Shown here: one piece after another, positions 1 to 12,719 of the stretch
Layout: every line of letters starts with the position of its first letter
How positions within the stretch are numbered: position 1 is the stretch's first letter
Assembly (NCBI GenBank): GCA_963070105.1
Contig: OY718804.1
Span: 10,245,817 to 10,309,816 of the forward strand
Direction: 5' to 3'
From: Litomosoides sigmodontis
Taxonomy: Eukaryota > Nematoda > Chromadorea > Rhabditida > Onchocercidae
Length of the DNA stretch: 64,000 nucleotides
Translations under genes and position numbers: made by a program
The notes under the pieces: model-generated
Database searches by the model: none
What the model saw: the letters and a program-made list of their open reading frames with translations, nothing else
What the model was told of the DNA's origin: nothing

Positions 1-1329
1 GCTAATATTAAACATTTCTGTTAACTATTTGTGGAGCTCCATTTTAGATATGAATCGTTTAAGAAACATGATGGAGTTACACGTGTAGCGCTTGCGGGAT
101 ATGCATCTCTTGTCAGATTTTATAATTATCCTGATAAAATTCGACCTAGGATTGCTCAGATTTTGCTTCTACCGCATTATCAGGGTGTTGGTATTGGCGC
201 TAAATTTTTGAAGGCAATATATGACGACTTAATCCGGCAGCCGAAAGTTGCAGACATTACAGGTTGATATTAGTCTTGGCTGTATTCTGTAGTTGATTTA
301 GTATACCGAATGGTCCGATTCGAAGGCTCGGGGTTGGAAAATTTGTCTCTGAATGTATTTACTCATAAGAAATAATTGTCCAAATTATTTAATAACAACT
401 TTCGCATTTTTTTATTCAGAAATATTTTTTCAGCGGAAGGTCCTGCAGAATCTTTTATAATAACTCGAGACTATGTGAATTGCTGCAATTGCTCTACACT
501 CAAGGAATTCCATGCAGACAATCTAAAAAATGGTTTCACAGAGGAGATGAAAAATGCTGCCTTGTTGCAGTTTAAAATAAATCCAGTATGGTTTTTATAA
601 TGATTAGTTTTTTTTTATTATTTTTTCGTAGTCTGTGGTTGAATTTTACTTCGAAATTCGATATTTGTAAAATCACCAAGTTCGAAAATTTATTCTAATT
701 TATTTTTTCCTGGCGTTATGTGGTTTGACTTAATGGGATAAGTAATTTCTTCTTTAAAACTGAATTAACTGTTTCAGAAGCAATCACGGCGCGTTTATGA
801 AATACTTCGTTTGCACCATATCAGTATTCAAGATGAAGAAGCCATGAAGGAATATCGATTGGATGTGAAGAGAAGGCTTGAAAAACCTTTTAAAGTTAGT
901 TTTTATTTTGATTCAAACACACTCATGTAGCAGTCAATAAATTTAGAACTGTATGTTTTGCTGTACTCTACACATAATTAAGAATCTTATTTCGAATGTT
1001 ATTTATATTCTCTATTTGATCTTAAGTGGGGAAAGAATGTGAACTGTGGGCAGGATAATAAAAAGTTCATTCGTAAAAAAACAATTTTGCATGAACGTCT
1101 TTTATATTTTATTTTATTTTTCACTCCAGTGTGCGAATTACGTTTGCAGAGAAGTGAACGTGACTGGAGAAAGTTATCAAGCGTTCTGGATGAGTATGAA
1201 TATGCAGCGGTTGTTGCCAATCAAATGAGTGTAGAACAGAAAGCAACCAAACTGGAGCAACTTTATGAAGAAGAACTAGCCGCGTATCGGACTGTTATTA
1301 AACGACTGATTAGTTTCGCTAATGGTTAA
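1..1329 (+). CDS. HAT1: Histone acetyltransferase type B catalytic subunit (HAT1), 5' truncated by window edge
   Basis: HAT1 acetylates newly made histone H4 (K5/K12) before chromatin assembly. Four exons join in phase: about 48-262, 434-585, 778-894, 1150-1329 (TAA at 1327-1329). The visible part runs from the acetyl-CoA-binding core to the C-terminus. YNYPDKIRPRIAQ, then the QGVGIGA acetyl-CoA loop, then DITAE match the human order YVYPDKTRPRVSQ, QGQGHGA, DITAE. The helical C-terminal region includes FKINP, RRVYEILRL and YRLDVKRRL. The acceptor at 1148-1149 was preferred to the one at 1128-1129 because only it keeps phase and gives the conserved K-R-S-E-R-D join. The acidic residue that follows the catalytic Glu in the human protein is Gly here (DITAEG). 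The N-terminal third lies left of the window, and the start of the first visible exon is approximate because an in-frame stop lies at 22-24. Confidence 0.93.
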
Positions 1330-1743
1330 ATATGCAGCTCATCCTCTTTGTTTCCTTATACATAATCGAGTTTTGCATTTGTTGATTCGGTGCAGGTTGT
1401 GACATGAAAATTTTAGTAAAACGTCCTTGATCAGACTCAGACGCTTACCTTTCTTAGTTGCATTCCCTCAGTGAAATTTTAGAGTATGTCCCTGGTTTTC
1501 ATTAAAACCAGTTTATTTTACGAGTTTTGAATTATTTGTTACGGTAGTTATATTTTCGGTCCTTGTAATATCAATTCTAATGTAGTCACGGGTTTTCCAA
1601 ACAGAGATGCAGATATATATAGAATCTCATTCTTCGTGTATTCAGTGAATGAAACCTTGCCTATATTTTGAATCACACGGTTTTTTTTTCATAATGCCAC
1701 TATAATAAAACTCATGTGGTTCTGTATATTGAAGATATCGGAA

Positions 1744-1747
<4 letters not shown>

Positions 1748-1815
<68 letters not shown>
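1748..1815. repeat. (TA)n microsatellite, about 68 bp
   Basis: Uninterrupted TA dinucleotides. The apparent Ile-Tyr open frame across it on the minus strand is an artefact of the repeat. Confidence 0.97.
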
Positions 1816-1817
<2 letters not shown>

Positions 1818-2760
1818 TCCCACGTGGTTTGATTGATAATGAAACAGAGGATGATTTATGTTATTTTCAATTCTATTGCTTGACAAGTTAAATTAGAAAA
1901 AAAAACTGCCAGACCACAACTCATGTCTTCAATTACTACAATTTCTAGCATATTGTACCCACTTTTAATTCTACTCAATGTTAAACCTGTTAGATGTAAT
2001 AGAATGTTGCCTTAGTATCGTAATTCTATACCAGTCAGTGACTCAAGGCAGATATTTGGAGGGTTGTCTGCAAGTTTTTCTGACAGCTGAAACGCTACGA
2101 TTTGCATTGTGGATGCAACAAATATTTTGTTCACGTGGCTCGTATACGAAAAGAGCGTAGTTCTATGAAATTAGCGGATGGTGGGAGCCATGTGACAACG
2201 TATTTATAGGTTTTATCGTTTACCATCATTACTCTCTAACTGTATGATGATAAGATAAAATATTTTGAATGTTTGTGAGGATAGTATTGGTAGGAAGTGT
2301 GCATTGTGCTGTTGAATCATTTTGAGTGGAAGAAGTTAATAAAAATGAGAAACAAGCAACGCAACCGGTAAAAATAAGAGGGAGTATACGAAGTTTCTTT
2401 TTACTGCATATTGTTCATAAGAAATGCATACTTCATTGCTTGTACTCAATCAAAAAATATTGTTGAGTTGACAGAACTTGCGTGGATATCGGACTTCTGT
2501 GCGTCCTTTTTAATTATTCGAAAGGGAAGTCCTCCGTGCCAGGGAAAAATAATTCAGCCTATTTAATTAAAGGCAGGGCTTCGTGAATTAATGCTAAATG
2601 CTGAGCTCGAACCGTCTCGGTTAGAAGTATGGGATCGTTTCTGAATAATTTGAACAGTTTTTTGGTGTGATGAAGGATTTATAATAATTTGTAATGATGA
2701 GGAGTAAAATAACAGCAACGAAGATAATGAATTGCGAGAGAACGATGATTCATGAATATT

Positions 2761-2764
2761 TCAG
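2761..2764 (+). other. Probable spliced-leader (trans-splice) acceptor of delta-COP
   Basis: ATATTTCAG ends eight bases before the delta-COP ATG with no coding sequence upstream. This is the usual arrangement for nematode spliced-leader addition. It is inferred from position and consensus only. Confidence 0.55.
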
Positions 2765-2772
2765 ATACGAAG

Positions 2773-5700
2773 ATGGTCCTCATTGGAGCGGCAATTATAA
2801 CAAAGACAGGAAAACGTAAGATATTATATCTATCACTATGTTCGCATGGAACGTTTCGAACGCTTCTAATTATCTAAACATTCTTCGTAACCAAAATTTT
2901 ATGGATTGGAAAACTTTTTTTTTTTTTTTTTTATAAATTTTCCATCAAATCGAATTTTTTTTGGTTTATTGATTTGAGTAATGAGTAGGTGTTCATTTAA
3001 GGTGTAGAGGTATTCGACACTTCATCTCATTTGATTTAAATTTCTGTTTATTAGTTATGCTACCTTTTCAGCTCTTTTGGCAAGAGTTTTCATCTCGGAC
3101 ATGACAAAAGCTCGATTAGAAGGATTGCTGGATGCATTTCCTAAGTTAATTGCTTCGGACAAATGTAAGTTCCTTTCTCAACCAGAGGACATTCTCGATC
3201 TCGTTTCTGATAGTAATAATAATAATCAAGTCGCTTTGGAATTGTACTAAACTATAAACTAGTGAATGGGCGGATACAATACGAATTGAAATTGGAGTCT
3301 GGGTGTTTTTACTTATTGGACAAAAAATCCTATCTCTGTTAGTTTTGTAGTAAAAAACCTCGCTCATTTTAGCACAACGTCAGCATACTTTCATTGAAAC
3401 AGATAGTGTGCGTTATGTTTTCCATCCATTAGACAGTGTATACGTTGTCCTGATCACCACCAAAGCATCGAATATTCTTGAGGATTTAGAAACTCTACGA
3501 CTATTTTCAAGAGTGGTTAGTTGATCATTTTGGAAAGTGGTTTTTTCTTGTAATTGTTTTTGGTTATTAGTAATTTGTGAGGGTAGTTACTAAATAAAAC
3601 AAACAGAAAGTAATTTACAGGTACGACTCTGGTTTTTAAGAATCGAATAATTGGAACTAGTGAATTATTATCTGCGAATTTCTTTTTCACTATTGTTTCT
3701 AATGAATTTAAATTTCCACAGTTTGTTTGTTAATGGATTACATTGCAGATTCCAGAATACTGCCGATCGAATGACGAAAAAGAGATGCAAGCAAATTTAT
3801 TCGATCTCATATTTGCTTTTGATGAAATTGTTGCTCTTGGATATCGTGAAAATGTCAACCTAGCACAGATACGTACATTTACGGAAATGGATTCTCATGA
3901 GGAACGAGTGTTCAATCAGATAAAGATCGTAAGTTTTTTTGAGTAAAGTCTGTTCATATCAACGAATTTAGGTGGTGGAAATGGTTTTCATTCATATATG
4001 ACTCATTTTTATAGGCGCAAGAGCGAGCCGCTAATGAATTAATGACACAGAAAGCCATGGAACTGAAGAAATTGAAGGCAGAACAGCGAAAGTCTGGAAG
4101 AGGTTTTTTGTTTTTTTGCTAATCGTTTATTGTTTTTTGCACAACTTCTTAATACGTAAATGGTTAGGTCTAGGAAGCAGCGCAACAGCTATTAGCTCGT
4201 CATCGGTACCGTTAACGGCAGTTATCGATGATACATCTGTACGGTTGGCTGTAAAACCGAGAGCACCAGCAACTGCACGTGGAAGTGGGAAGGCATTGAA
4301 GCTCGGCTCCAAAAATGCAGATGACGACCAATTTCTAAAACAACTAAGGAGAGAGGGTTGGTCAAATATATAAATTTGTGAAAATATTATTATTAAAAAT
4401 TTGTAAAAAAATATGTTAAATTTGCAAAAATAGTAAAAAATTTATATTATATAAAAAATATATTATTAGTACAACTTTAATGTTTTTTCAATAACATAAA
4501 GTGGAACTCCCAGTATGCTAGTATAAGCGCTATTCCAAATATAAAAAGATGCTTATGGTAGTGGTTGATAAGTTTTTGATATTTGAAAAGTAGATCTTTT
4601 TAAACTAATCATTCTAGATATCTAACTTTCGGCACCTTACAATTTCCGTACAAGATACGGAAAGTCCCAAACTTCATTGTCACAGTGTTTACTGAAACAT
4701 TCTTTTTCTTTGTGTTGGGACATCCTTTTCTTATGTTACAATCAAATAGTGACATGTAAAATATCGTAAAACCATCGTTGTACAAAATATTTTGTTTAAG
4801 GACAAATAGTTGATACGCCTTTACGTTCATCAGACAGTGCTGATGCAGGTGATCGAACTGCATCGGAAATTGGTTCGTCTGCTATTTCACATGCTCCTGT
4901 TCACATTAAAATTGAGGAAAAACTATTGGCGACAGTATCAAGAGATGGTGGTCTTGAGAGCGGAGAGGTATATCGTTAATTGTTAAATCTAAGGATTTTC
5001 CGAGAAAACACTGAATTTTGTGAGAAATACTTTTATATTTGTTCTGCGACCTTAGTGCAAGATTTTATTGAAGTTGACAACAGTTTCAAAGTTATTAAAT
5101 TGGCACGTCCGCGACTGATGATGCACAGGGCAACAATGCCGAGCTGAATTAAAATTTTCAAATTCCTAAAAATTGACAACTTAGAGATTTGAAAATTTTA
5201 ATTTTTTTTATCGCGCTATGTAACGTAACTGTGCAGTCATTGTATTCCGTCTTTTGTTGGTGTAGTACATTGCAATTTTTTCTTTCAAGGTACTGGGCAC
5301 GGCTTCACTTTTAATAAACGATCCACAATTTGCTACTGTTCGTGTTCAAATCAATAACAATGATAAACAGAGTGCGCAGATACAGGTAAAGTAATAAGGT
5401 ATAAAATATTTGTATTTTTTGAATAATTTTTCGAATAATGATGCAATCATTTATTTAGGTTCATCCAAATCTTGACAGAAAAGAATGGCTGCAGAAATCA
5501 CTGCTAAAATTGAAATCAGTGCAGAAACCGTTCCCAGTAAATATGGATGTTGGTGTACTAAAGTGGCGATTACTTCTGAACAGCGAAGAAATGCTTCCCA
5601 TTTCAAGTTGGTTTAAATCTCTGCATAAGACCATTATGACCTAAGAATTTTTTAACTATCGTCCAGTAAAAAAGTAGTAGTTGATTTCAACACGCTTCAT

Positions 5701-6546
5701 TATACCTGAGAAACCATCTAAAAATTTGTCGCTTTTGTATGAAGATTATGGACACAAAGTTAGTGGAGCAGCTACCTTGTAAATTAAAAAGTTTTTTAAA
5801 AAAGAAGTTTTGGATTTCAGTCAATTGCTGGCCAAATGAAAATCCCGATGGCTGTGTAGTGAACATCGAATATACTCTTCAGGCCGAAAATATGATATTG
5901 AACAACGTTATTATCGTCATCCCTTTACCGTATGTATTCCCGCAAAAAATGTTTTTGGCTTTCTATTGAAATTTATGACACAATGAATACAGTACATCTT
6001 ACTTATAAGTTTTACGAGCATTTTTCAGATCGGCAGCGGTTCCAGTAATATCAGAATGTGAAGGTTCTTACGAGTACGTAAGATCGAAATCACAACTGGT
6101 GTGGAGTTTGCCTATTATTGACGATTCCAATAAAACTGGTTCTTTGGAATTTAGCACTCCGAATGGCCAAGTTAATCACTTCTTTCCAGTGACTGTTCGG
6201 TTTACTAGCACAGATTTATTTTGCAATATGACTGTGAGTTTGATTTCTTGTTTGTTTTTTCCCTGAACATTAATTTTGAAGTTGTGTGGTGTTAATAGGA
6301 TTTTCGTTTGTAAGTTACTTGTTTGTAAATTAGGTTGTGTTTGTTAGGAGTGGAAAAAAAATGTGCTTTGAAAAACTGCAGTGACCTACCAGAATTTGAA
6401 TTTAATATTTGTTTTATTAGTGAATTAATAATTTTGATTTATTTTTTCTGTTATAGGTAGAATCAGTGCAGAAAATGGATGTGAGCGATACTGTACAGCA
6501 TTCAGTGGAGAGCCATTTGATCACGGAGAAGTTTGAAATAGTCTGA
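2773..6546 (+). CDS. ARCN1: Coatomer subunit delta (delta-COP / archain), complete, 516 aa
   Basis: Delta-COP is the medium adaptor-like subunit of the COPI coat, which returns cargo from Golgi to ER and acts within the Golgi. Twelve exons join in phase: 2773-2815, 3072-3164, 3373-3515, 3749-3928, 4015-4102, 4168-4356, 4801-4967, 5290-5385, 5459-5606, 5821-5929, 6029-6233, 6457-6546. The protein opens [14 protein letters not shown] (human MVLLAAAVCTKAGK). The longin domain covers about residues 1-140 and includes [13 protein letters not shown] and [18 protein letters not shown], near-identical to human. A lysine-rich helix and a Ser/Ala-rich linker follow, and the mu-homology domain (about 270-516) has [16 protein letters not shown] and VNIEY. 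Length matches human (511 aa). The final residues EKFEIV resemble the human DKYEIL end. No oddities seen. Confidence 0.97.
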
Positions 6547-7249
6547 AATTTTATTTCATTGAGGACTTTTAAATTGCCGGTTTGAAGAAGAAAATTTCTT
6601 ACATTTTGTTCCAAATTTATGATTTTTTTTTGTGGTAGTCGTTATAATTAAATTGCTTTTTAATTCCAAATCATGTTTCCTGTTGATGAATCTACTCATT
6701 CACAAATTATTAGTCGGAATGCAATATGTACTTTATTACTGAGGAACATCAGTATCTATCCAGTTTATCTAGAGCGAGCTTATTTGTTCCCCTTCCCGTA
6801 GACGGCTCACTTTCAATTCTACGCGGCACACTCTGTGATAACCATGTGTCGAATTGTTATTATATATTTATATGAGTAAAAGTAAATATTGGGTTGGTTT
6901 TTGTTTTCGACATTGCCTTTATTGATAAATTATTAACCAGTTAATGGTGTATTATGTGAACACTCAATTTTTCCTCCCAATTTATCGGAACTATCCAAAC
7001 TCTTGTGAATGGAATTACTTTGTGATTGGACGTCTTTTGAAATACTTTTGGCATTTTTGTTCATAGTGTGTTCATATTGGTAGGGATATTCAAAAAGTTG
7101 GTGTCATGATATTGGCATTGCTTCATCCCTAAGTTATTTCCTACTTCGTGGTTAGAGATTGCTCAATAAAGGGATGTAGCAACTGTCGAATGTCTGCTTA
7201 TTAGGAAGGATGGGGATTTTGTAGCGAAGTTTCGGTCGTGGAAGTACTG
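6547..7249. other. Intergenic, 3' UTR and promoter region
   Basis: About 0.7 kb between two co-directional genes. No coding exon could be supported. A TTAG acceptor at 7201-7204 precedes the first exon of the next gene and may be a cis- or trans-splice site. The ATG at 7210 just after it gives only a four-codon frame. Confidence 0.5.
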
Positions 7250-10200
7250 ATGGCAGCAGACTGTATAGAAATGGAAATGGGTTTGGTAACACAGACCAAT
7301 GGATCTCGGGTCGGTTTATGGTTGGCAGGAGCTCGTGAAGAAAGACTTTTCGCAGTCGTAGTAAAGGAGGGCATGCTCAAGGTAATTGTAATTGTAATCG
7401 TGATGGATTAAAATTAACAATTTTCGCGGTGGGACTGTTCAAAAACATAACTCGAGGAGCATTTGAATCAAATCGCTATCGGAATAAACGCAAGTTAGAA
7501 ACATAATAAGCAAATATGGGTTATGCAGTGCAGGTAATAGAATGATGCAGATGAGCTAATGGTGCAAGTGATATTTCGACAAATTTTTCTAGTATTTTAA
7601 GTGAATTCCGTTTATAATTTAAGTTGGGAGTTTGGATATATCTCAGCAAAACAGATCTTGAAACATCCCAAATTGGCTGCGTTATGCTAGTAGCTACACC
7701 ACCAATGAAAGTATCAATCTGGACTGATACCAGAGGTATCGAAAAGGTAACTGAAATTCCTTTCTATCATTAAATTCTAAGTGCGTATATTGTTTATTCA
7801 TTTTTATAAATGCTATTTTGATTGTTCATAGAAATAAGAAGTGAGGCCTGTTTATGAGGGGCATTGCTGCATCTGTTTGCAGACAGTGTTAGTCGAAACC
7901 AGGGTAGTGTTTTCACCGGTGGAATGGGCGAAGAAAAATGATTATAGTTGGTTTGCATATAGTTTTGAGTTTGGCCGAGTTGGTAATTTCTCTTTCAATA
8001 AACTACTGAAATTGAACGGTGGTGAAGTGAAAAGAGATGTTGTGTACAAGGCCATCGTAGTCAGGTTATTTCATGTTTTTTTTTCATGCATTGCGGCTAC
8101 TGTACGCCCTACGGCGTTAATTATCGGTTACGTTCAGAATCCAATCTTACCTTTTTCTCGTTAATCAAGTGTATAACTTAACATTTGTTCATATTTTCAA
8201 TTTTATCTGCTCCAGATAAACATTACTTTTTTACGGCTGAGGTCTGTCTCTGCTGATAAAAAGATTTTTATATCACTTTTTCAGGATGCCACCGAGTAAA
8301 TTAGGCCGTTGTATAGTAGATATTTTTGGTTTATTGTGGTCAATCATACCTCAGGTTCTTGTATTATGTGGTGATCAGAGCGGTTTTGATGAAAGGGTAT
8401 GCTGCTATTTCTTATAAATTAAAAAAAAACACTTTTTTGATCTCTTGTCATATGTTGAAAAATTTTTACGCTTTTTATGTCTACAAATATTGCTGAAATG
8501 GTTATCTTTTTTTTTTTGCAGCCATGGTCGGCACCATCATCTGGTTATCAGTCATCAGTTCAATCCATATTCAATAACGACGTCAGTATACCACCAAAAT
8601 TCATTGTAGTGTTTAGTACTGGCATTGATATTGATAGACATTCGTAGGACTGTTCAATATAATTTTGTCTTACTGATATAATAAGTCACTCATAGTTACC
8701 TGATAACAGTAGAGGTGTTGAAGAACATTTGAGACACTAAAATATTAATAATCAGAATCAAGTGGCTAGCTTCCATAAATGTCTCAATTACTGTGCATAC
8801 AATCTTTATATTATGATCAATTTTTTCTGTTAAGGGATCTTCTGTTTATTTGTGCAACAATAGGTGTAGATTGAAAAAGACCAAAGAAAACATCAAATTA
8901 AAGCAGATCTTGTACACTGATTTACTTTTGTTCGCCTGTTAAATAATTTATTGTCTGGAGGTAGATGAATTGACTTCTTATTACACATTGAAGAATAATA
9001 ACCCATCAAACGAATTTGCTGACGAAATTTTGGAGTCATTGAATTCTTCTGGTAATTGTGCGTCATCAGCATCAGGTAACATCTTCACTTTACGTTGCCA
9101 AAATTGATTGTTTAAACAAATGTGAAATCTTGCATTGATTTGGGGGTTTTCTTGCAAATTAATTTATGGGAACATGTAAACATTTCACATTTAGTAATCA
9201 GATAACATTAGTAGTATGTTTTCATCCGATTTACTTTTTACATTTTACATTACAGGTCCGAATTTGGATCAAGATCACTGCGGACTTTCACAACCAGTTG
9301 TATATTTGGGCGTCGTCATTTTAAGAGAGCCGCAATATAGTATCATTTGGAGCAAAATGCACGGTTTTGTTGCTGTATGTGCGACAGCCGACTTAGTGGT
9401 TCGTTGTTAAAGACTCGATGTTCAAGGCGCTTCACTGATTTGTATTTTAACTTGAATGAGATTGAGATGATTTAGTTAAAAAATTTGTCGTGTACTTTTT
9501 TCTTTTATTTTCATCCAAACAATTTATGATTAGGTAGTATAGTAACTTTTCGTCCCAGAAATTAAATAATCTAGTAATGAGTATGATATAGAGTAATGAG
9601 TATGATGTAGATGATTAGATGATATAGAGTTCTGAATATTATTCAGACAATTGGTAATTTTCATTTAGAAATGGTGATGTATTTTAAACTGTTCTAAGAC
9701 TCTATTGTTTTTAGCTGGAGCCATCAGATTGGGTTGAGTACGATTGTATCGAAACTGATACCGAACTAGATGTATCGCACTTAGCTATATACTGTGTATT
9801 AAGTAAACGGAAACCATTGGTAGTGGAGATACACGAAAAGTCTATTATTGTAAGTAGGTTCTTGTTCACACTTCAGGTTATTTTATTTAGGAATTTTTGC
9901 ATATTTTCTGCTTTGCAACATTTTTACGAAACAACTTCGACCACAAATTCATCAAAACATGAAATATAAAGAATTTTATCAATTTTAATATGATTTAATA
10001 TGATTTTAATATGAATTTTATCAATTTTAATATGATTAAGTCACTAATTTTCTGTGAATGAATTTTTAATATTGTACTTTCAGTGCCATACAGTAATACA
10101 TGTTTCAAACGGAAGAAAAGTTCAAACTGATATAGGAGGAACATGTTTTACCATGGCGTGTGACATTTTAGGGGACGTATTGGTACCAGATATTCCGGTT

Positions 10201-12719
10201 GTTCATAGGTGTATTAGGAATAATGAATTAAAGGTCTGCTTATACTCCTTCTTATCTTTGAAGAGTCATTGGTCATGACTACCTTTGATTAACGGCATAA
10301 TTTGAGGAATTTGCCTTCACACTTATGATTTGATCTCTTGAACATCTGAAGATACTTTGTTTTTGTTTTTTTTTTATGTGCAACATTAATGAAAATATTT
10401 TAGATAAATGGAGCAATTTTTTGAATCATACTTGTTTTCAGGCCAAGGTGCTTATAAAATATGATACTAGTGAGAAATGGCCATGCACGTTGTTTGCTGT
10501 ATACGAAAATGACATACTGAAAATAATAGTAAGCGATTTGCGTGTTGTCTAGTATATGTGAATTAAATTGCTCAGAACTTTCAGTTATTGGTTTTTTTTA
10601 CAGGATTGGAAACAAACAAATATGGAGTGTAAAATAATTCCAGAAGTGTACAATACTTTAGATCTGAAAAGTACTGTATACGAAAGTGACAAGCCGCAGT
10701 TCTTGAGTTCTGATGGGAATGTCGTAGAGGTTTTAGAACCGAACAAAAATTTTGAAAAAAAAACACAAGATGAAAACAAAGCTTTCATAAAAGTTCATAA
10801 TTCTCCCTCTCCAGACACCAATACCATCCCAAATAATCTATTATTCACTGAGGAAATTACCTATCAATGCAGCCCAGACAATAGTTATGTAGCCAGTACT
10901 GTAAACATCAAGAGAGCAACGGAGTATGAAGAAAAGCCTGGTCCTTCAGGATTATCATACACTACTTCCGCAACACAAAAGGTTTACATTTTTGCTTGGA
11001 AATGTCAGCTTATTGTTCGTGCAATTTTCCTAACATCTTTTTGAATGTGTATCATTTTTTAAACTTTTGTAGTTGCAATTGTTAGTAAAATATAATGATT
11101 TCTATCATTGTACTGATTTGGCGTTTTCTGATTGGTGGGTATCAGTTAGTACAAAACATGACTTTATTAATGATGCAATGATTGTTTCATATTGTTACTG
11201 AAATTCATTCCAGCAGCTTTCTGGACGTGATGACAATTTTGATTGGTCACAGCTGAAGAAGGACATTGTTGGTATGAAAGTGCTAGTATGTTCTTAATTC
11301 TTCTTTTTTTAATTAATTGAAAAAAAATTAAAAAACAAAAGCTTTATCAACTGCAAATAATGAAATGTTTGCAAATATCTAGTGGGAGGAAAGAAGGTAA
11401 ATTATACACGATGTGTTTGCTTCTTAAAATATTACACTGAAAGTCAAATGGTTTCTAAATGCGAAATGATACCTACTATGACTAAAACTTTCTGGAGAGT
11501 TCATCTAATGACATTTCCAGACTTTGCCAGTGACAATACTGGTCAAACTAACTTCCACATATGGTATTTTATGGCATGTTAATCGTAAACGGATCATTGT
11601 ACCTGTTGAATATCTAAGGTATTTTGTTCGTTCGATGTAGTTTTAAATAAAAATATAGCTTCTTTGTATAATTTCAATACAAAAATTGAGGCTGGTTATA
11701 TGCAGAAGTCATTCATCTGTTTATTGTAGTAATTCTATCTTTAAGTAATTCCGCAAAACTGGGTGCTTGGATGAAAGTGAAGGTATCGCCTCTGGATACA
11801 GCGGTGATGGATTTGCCTTATCGCTTTATTGTGGTGCGTCCTGTGGAAGAGATTGAGAGCAAATTAATGATACGGATAGTGGGGAATATTCTGCAGGTAT
11901 AAGCAATTTATTGGTTTTTTCTTTTCACTTCTATTTATTAAATTTTTTTCATTCTACTTCTTTATGTTTTGTGATTTATTTAGTAGATTGCGCGTAGCAA
12001 TCGACTAAATTTATTTTCTAAAGGATCCTATGGAATATCAACGAACAATTTATGAAAAAAAAGTTCCTTGATTGTTGATAAAAAATTGTTGAGTTGTTTG
12101 TCGTAAGAAATTATCGTGACATTATAATACAGTCATTCCTGAAAAGGTAATTTGAATTACAGGTGAGGATACATTTAGAACCAGGAATAGAAAGATGTGT
12201 TAACATCAATGGAAAATTCTACGTACAAAAGAACTCCGAGCTTGGTCTGATATCTATACCTTCTGAAAGGCTAGTTTGTCCTTATGTATCTTTTTACACA
12301 AATTTCATTTCACCTTGATATCATATGATCAAGCATTTATTATTCATATTCACATAGTTTTTCGTTATAGATTACCACAGGAATATCATATGAAGAAGTT
12401 CAGAACATGGGTGACTTTCATGAGTTCAGAGTTAAACAGCGAACCAGAGTGGATGATAACTCATCATCAAAAACTGGTTGAGGTATGTGCTGTTCTGTGT
12501 TCCAGTTATTGAAAAGAAAGCTTCCTTTCTAAATTTTAGATGAATAGTTTACTATAACGAGAACATGGAAGCGCATGAGTTCTTTGTTTCCAGGTTGACG
12601 AACATGGAAATGAGTTACCAAATGAGTTTGATACGAATGATGCGTTGGCGAAAATGACTAGCACTAGTGGCGACAGTGGTGTCAGTGTAGTCAATTCTCT
12701 TTGTTTTTCAGAAGTTTGA
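7250..12719 (+). CDS. Conserved-looking protein of unknown function with repeated beta-rich modules, about 775 aa
   Basis: I do not recognise this gene. Seventeen exons join in one consistent phase chain: 7250-7381, 7624-7746, 7883-8064, 8285-8396, 8522-8581, 8961-9075, 9256-9398, 9715-9849, 10084-10233, 10442-10528, 10604-10981, 11214-11271, 11383-11529, 11730-11896, 12163-12273, 12381-12482, 12594-12719 (TGA). The frame stays open upstream to about 7205, so the 7250 ATG is provisional. No signal peptide or clear membrane segment was seen. At least two stretches look alike: a hydrophobic strand ending VSIWTDTRGI then SPVEW, and one ending YSIIWSKMHGF then EPSDW. Further strand-rich blocks (LGVWIYL, LGAWMKVKV) suggest a tandem small-domain architecture. 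A polar linker (about 365-510) with an EEKPGPSG patch separates the halves. If the donor at 8582 is not used, a TAG at 8645-8647 ends a shorter product. Confidence 0.7.
9960..10036. repeat. Small AT-rich tandem repeat in an intron
   Basis: TTTTATCAATTTTAATATGA-type units recur twice, with partial ATTTTAATATGA copies between them, just upstream of exon 9 of the unknown gene. Confidence 0.7.

Larger units (their letters stand above)
1330..2772. other. Intergenic, no gene seen
   Basis: Non-coding stretch between HAT1 and delta-COP. It holds a TA microsatellite (1748-1815) and short open frames without homology or splice context. The last 10 bases hold the likely spliced-leader acceptor of the delta-COP gene. 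Confidence 0.7.

Noticed and set aside
1689..1886. Minus-strand open frame rich in Ile-Tyr
   Set aside because: It is a translation of the (TA)n microsatellite.
7205..8647. Treating the first five exons as a separate gene ending at TAG 8645-8647
   Set aside because: A good GTCAGT donor at 8582 joins in phase to 8961, whose exon has no start codon of its own; a single gene explains both halves better.
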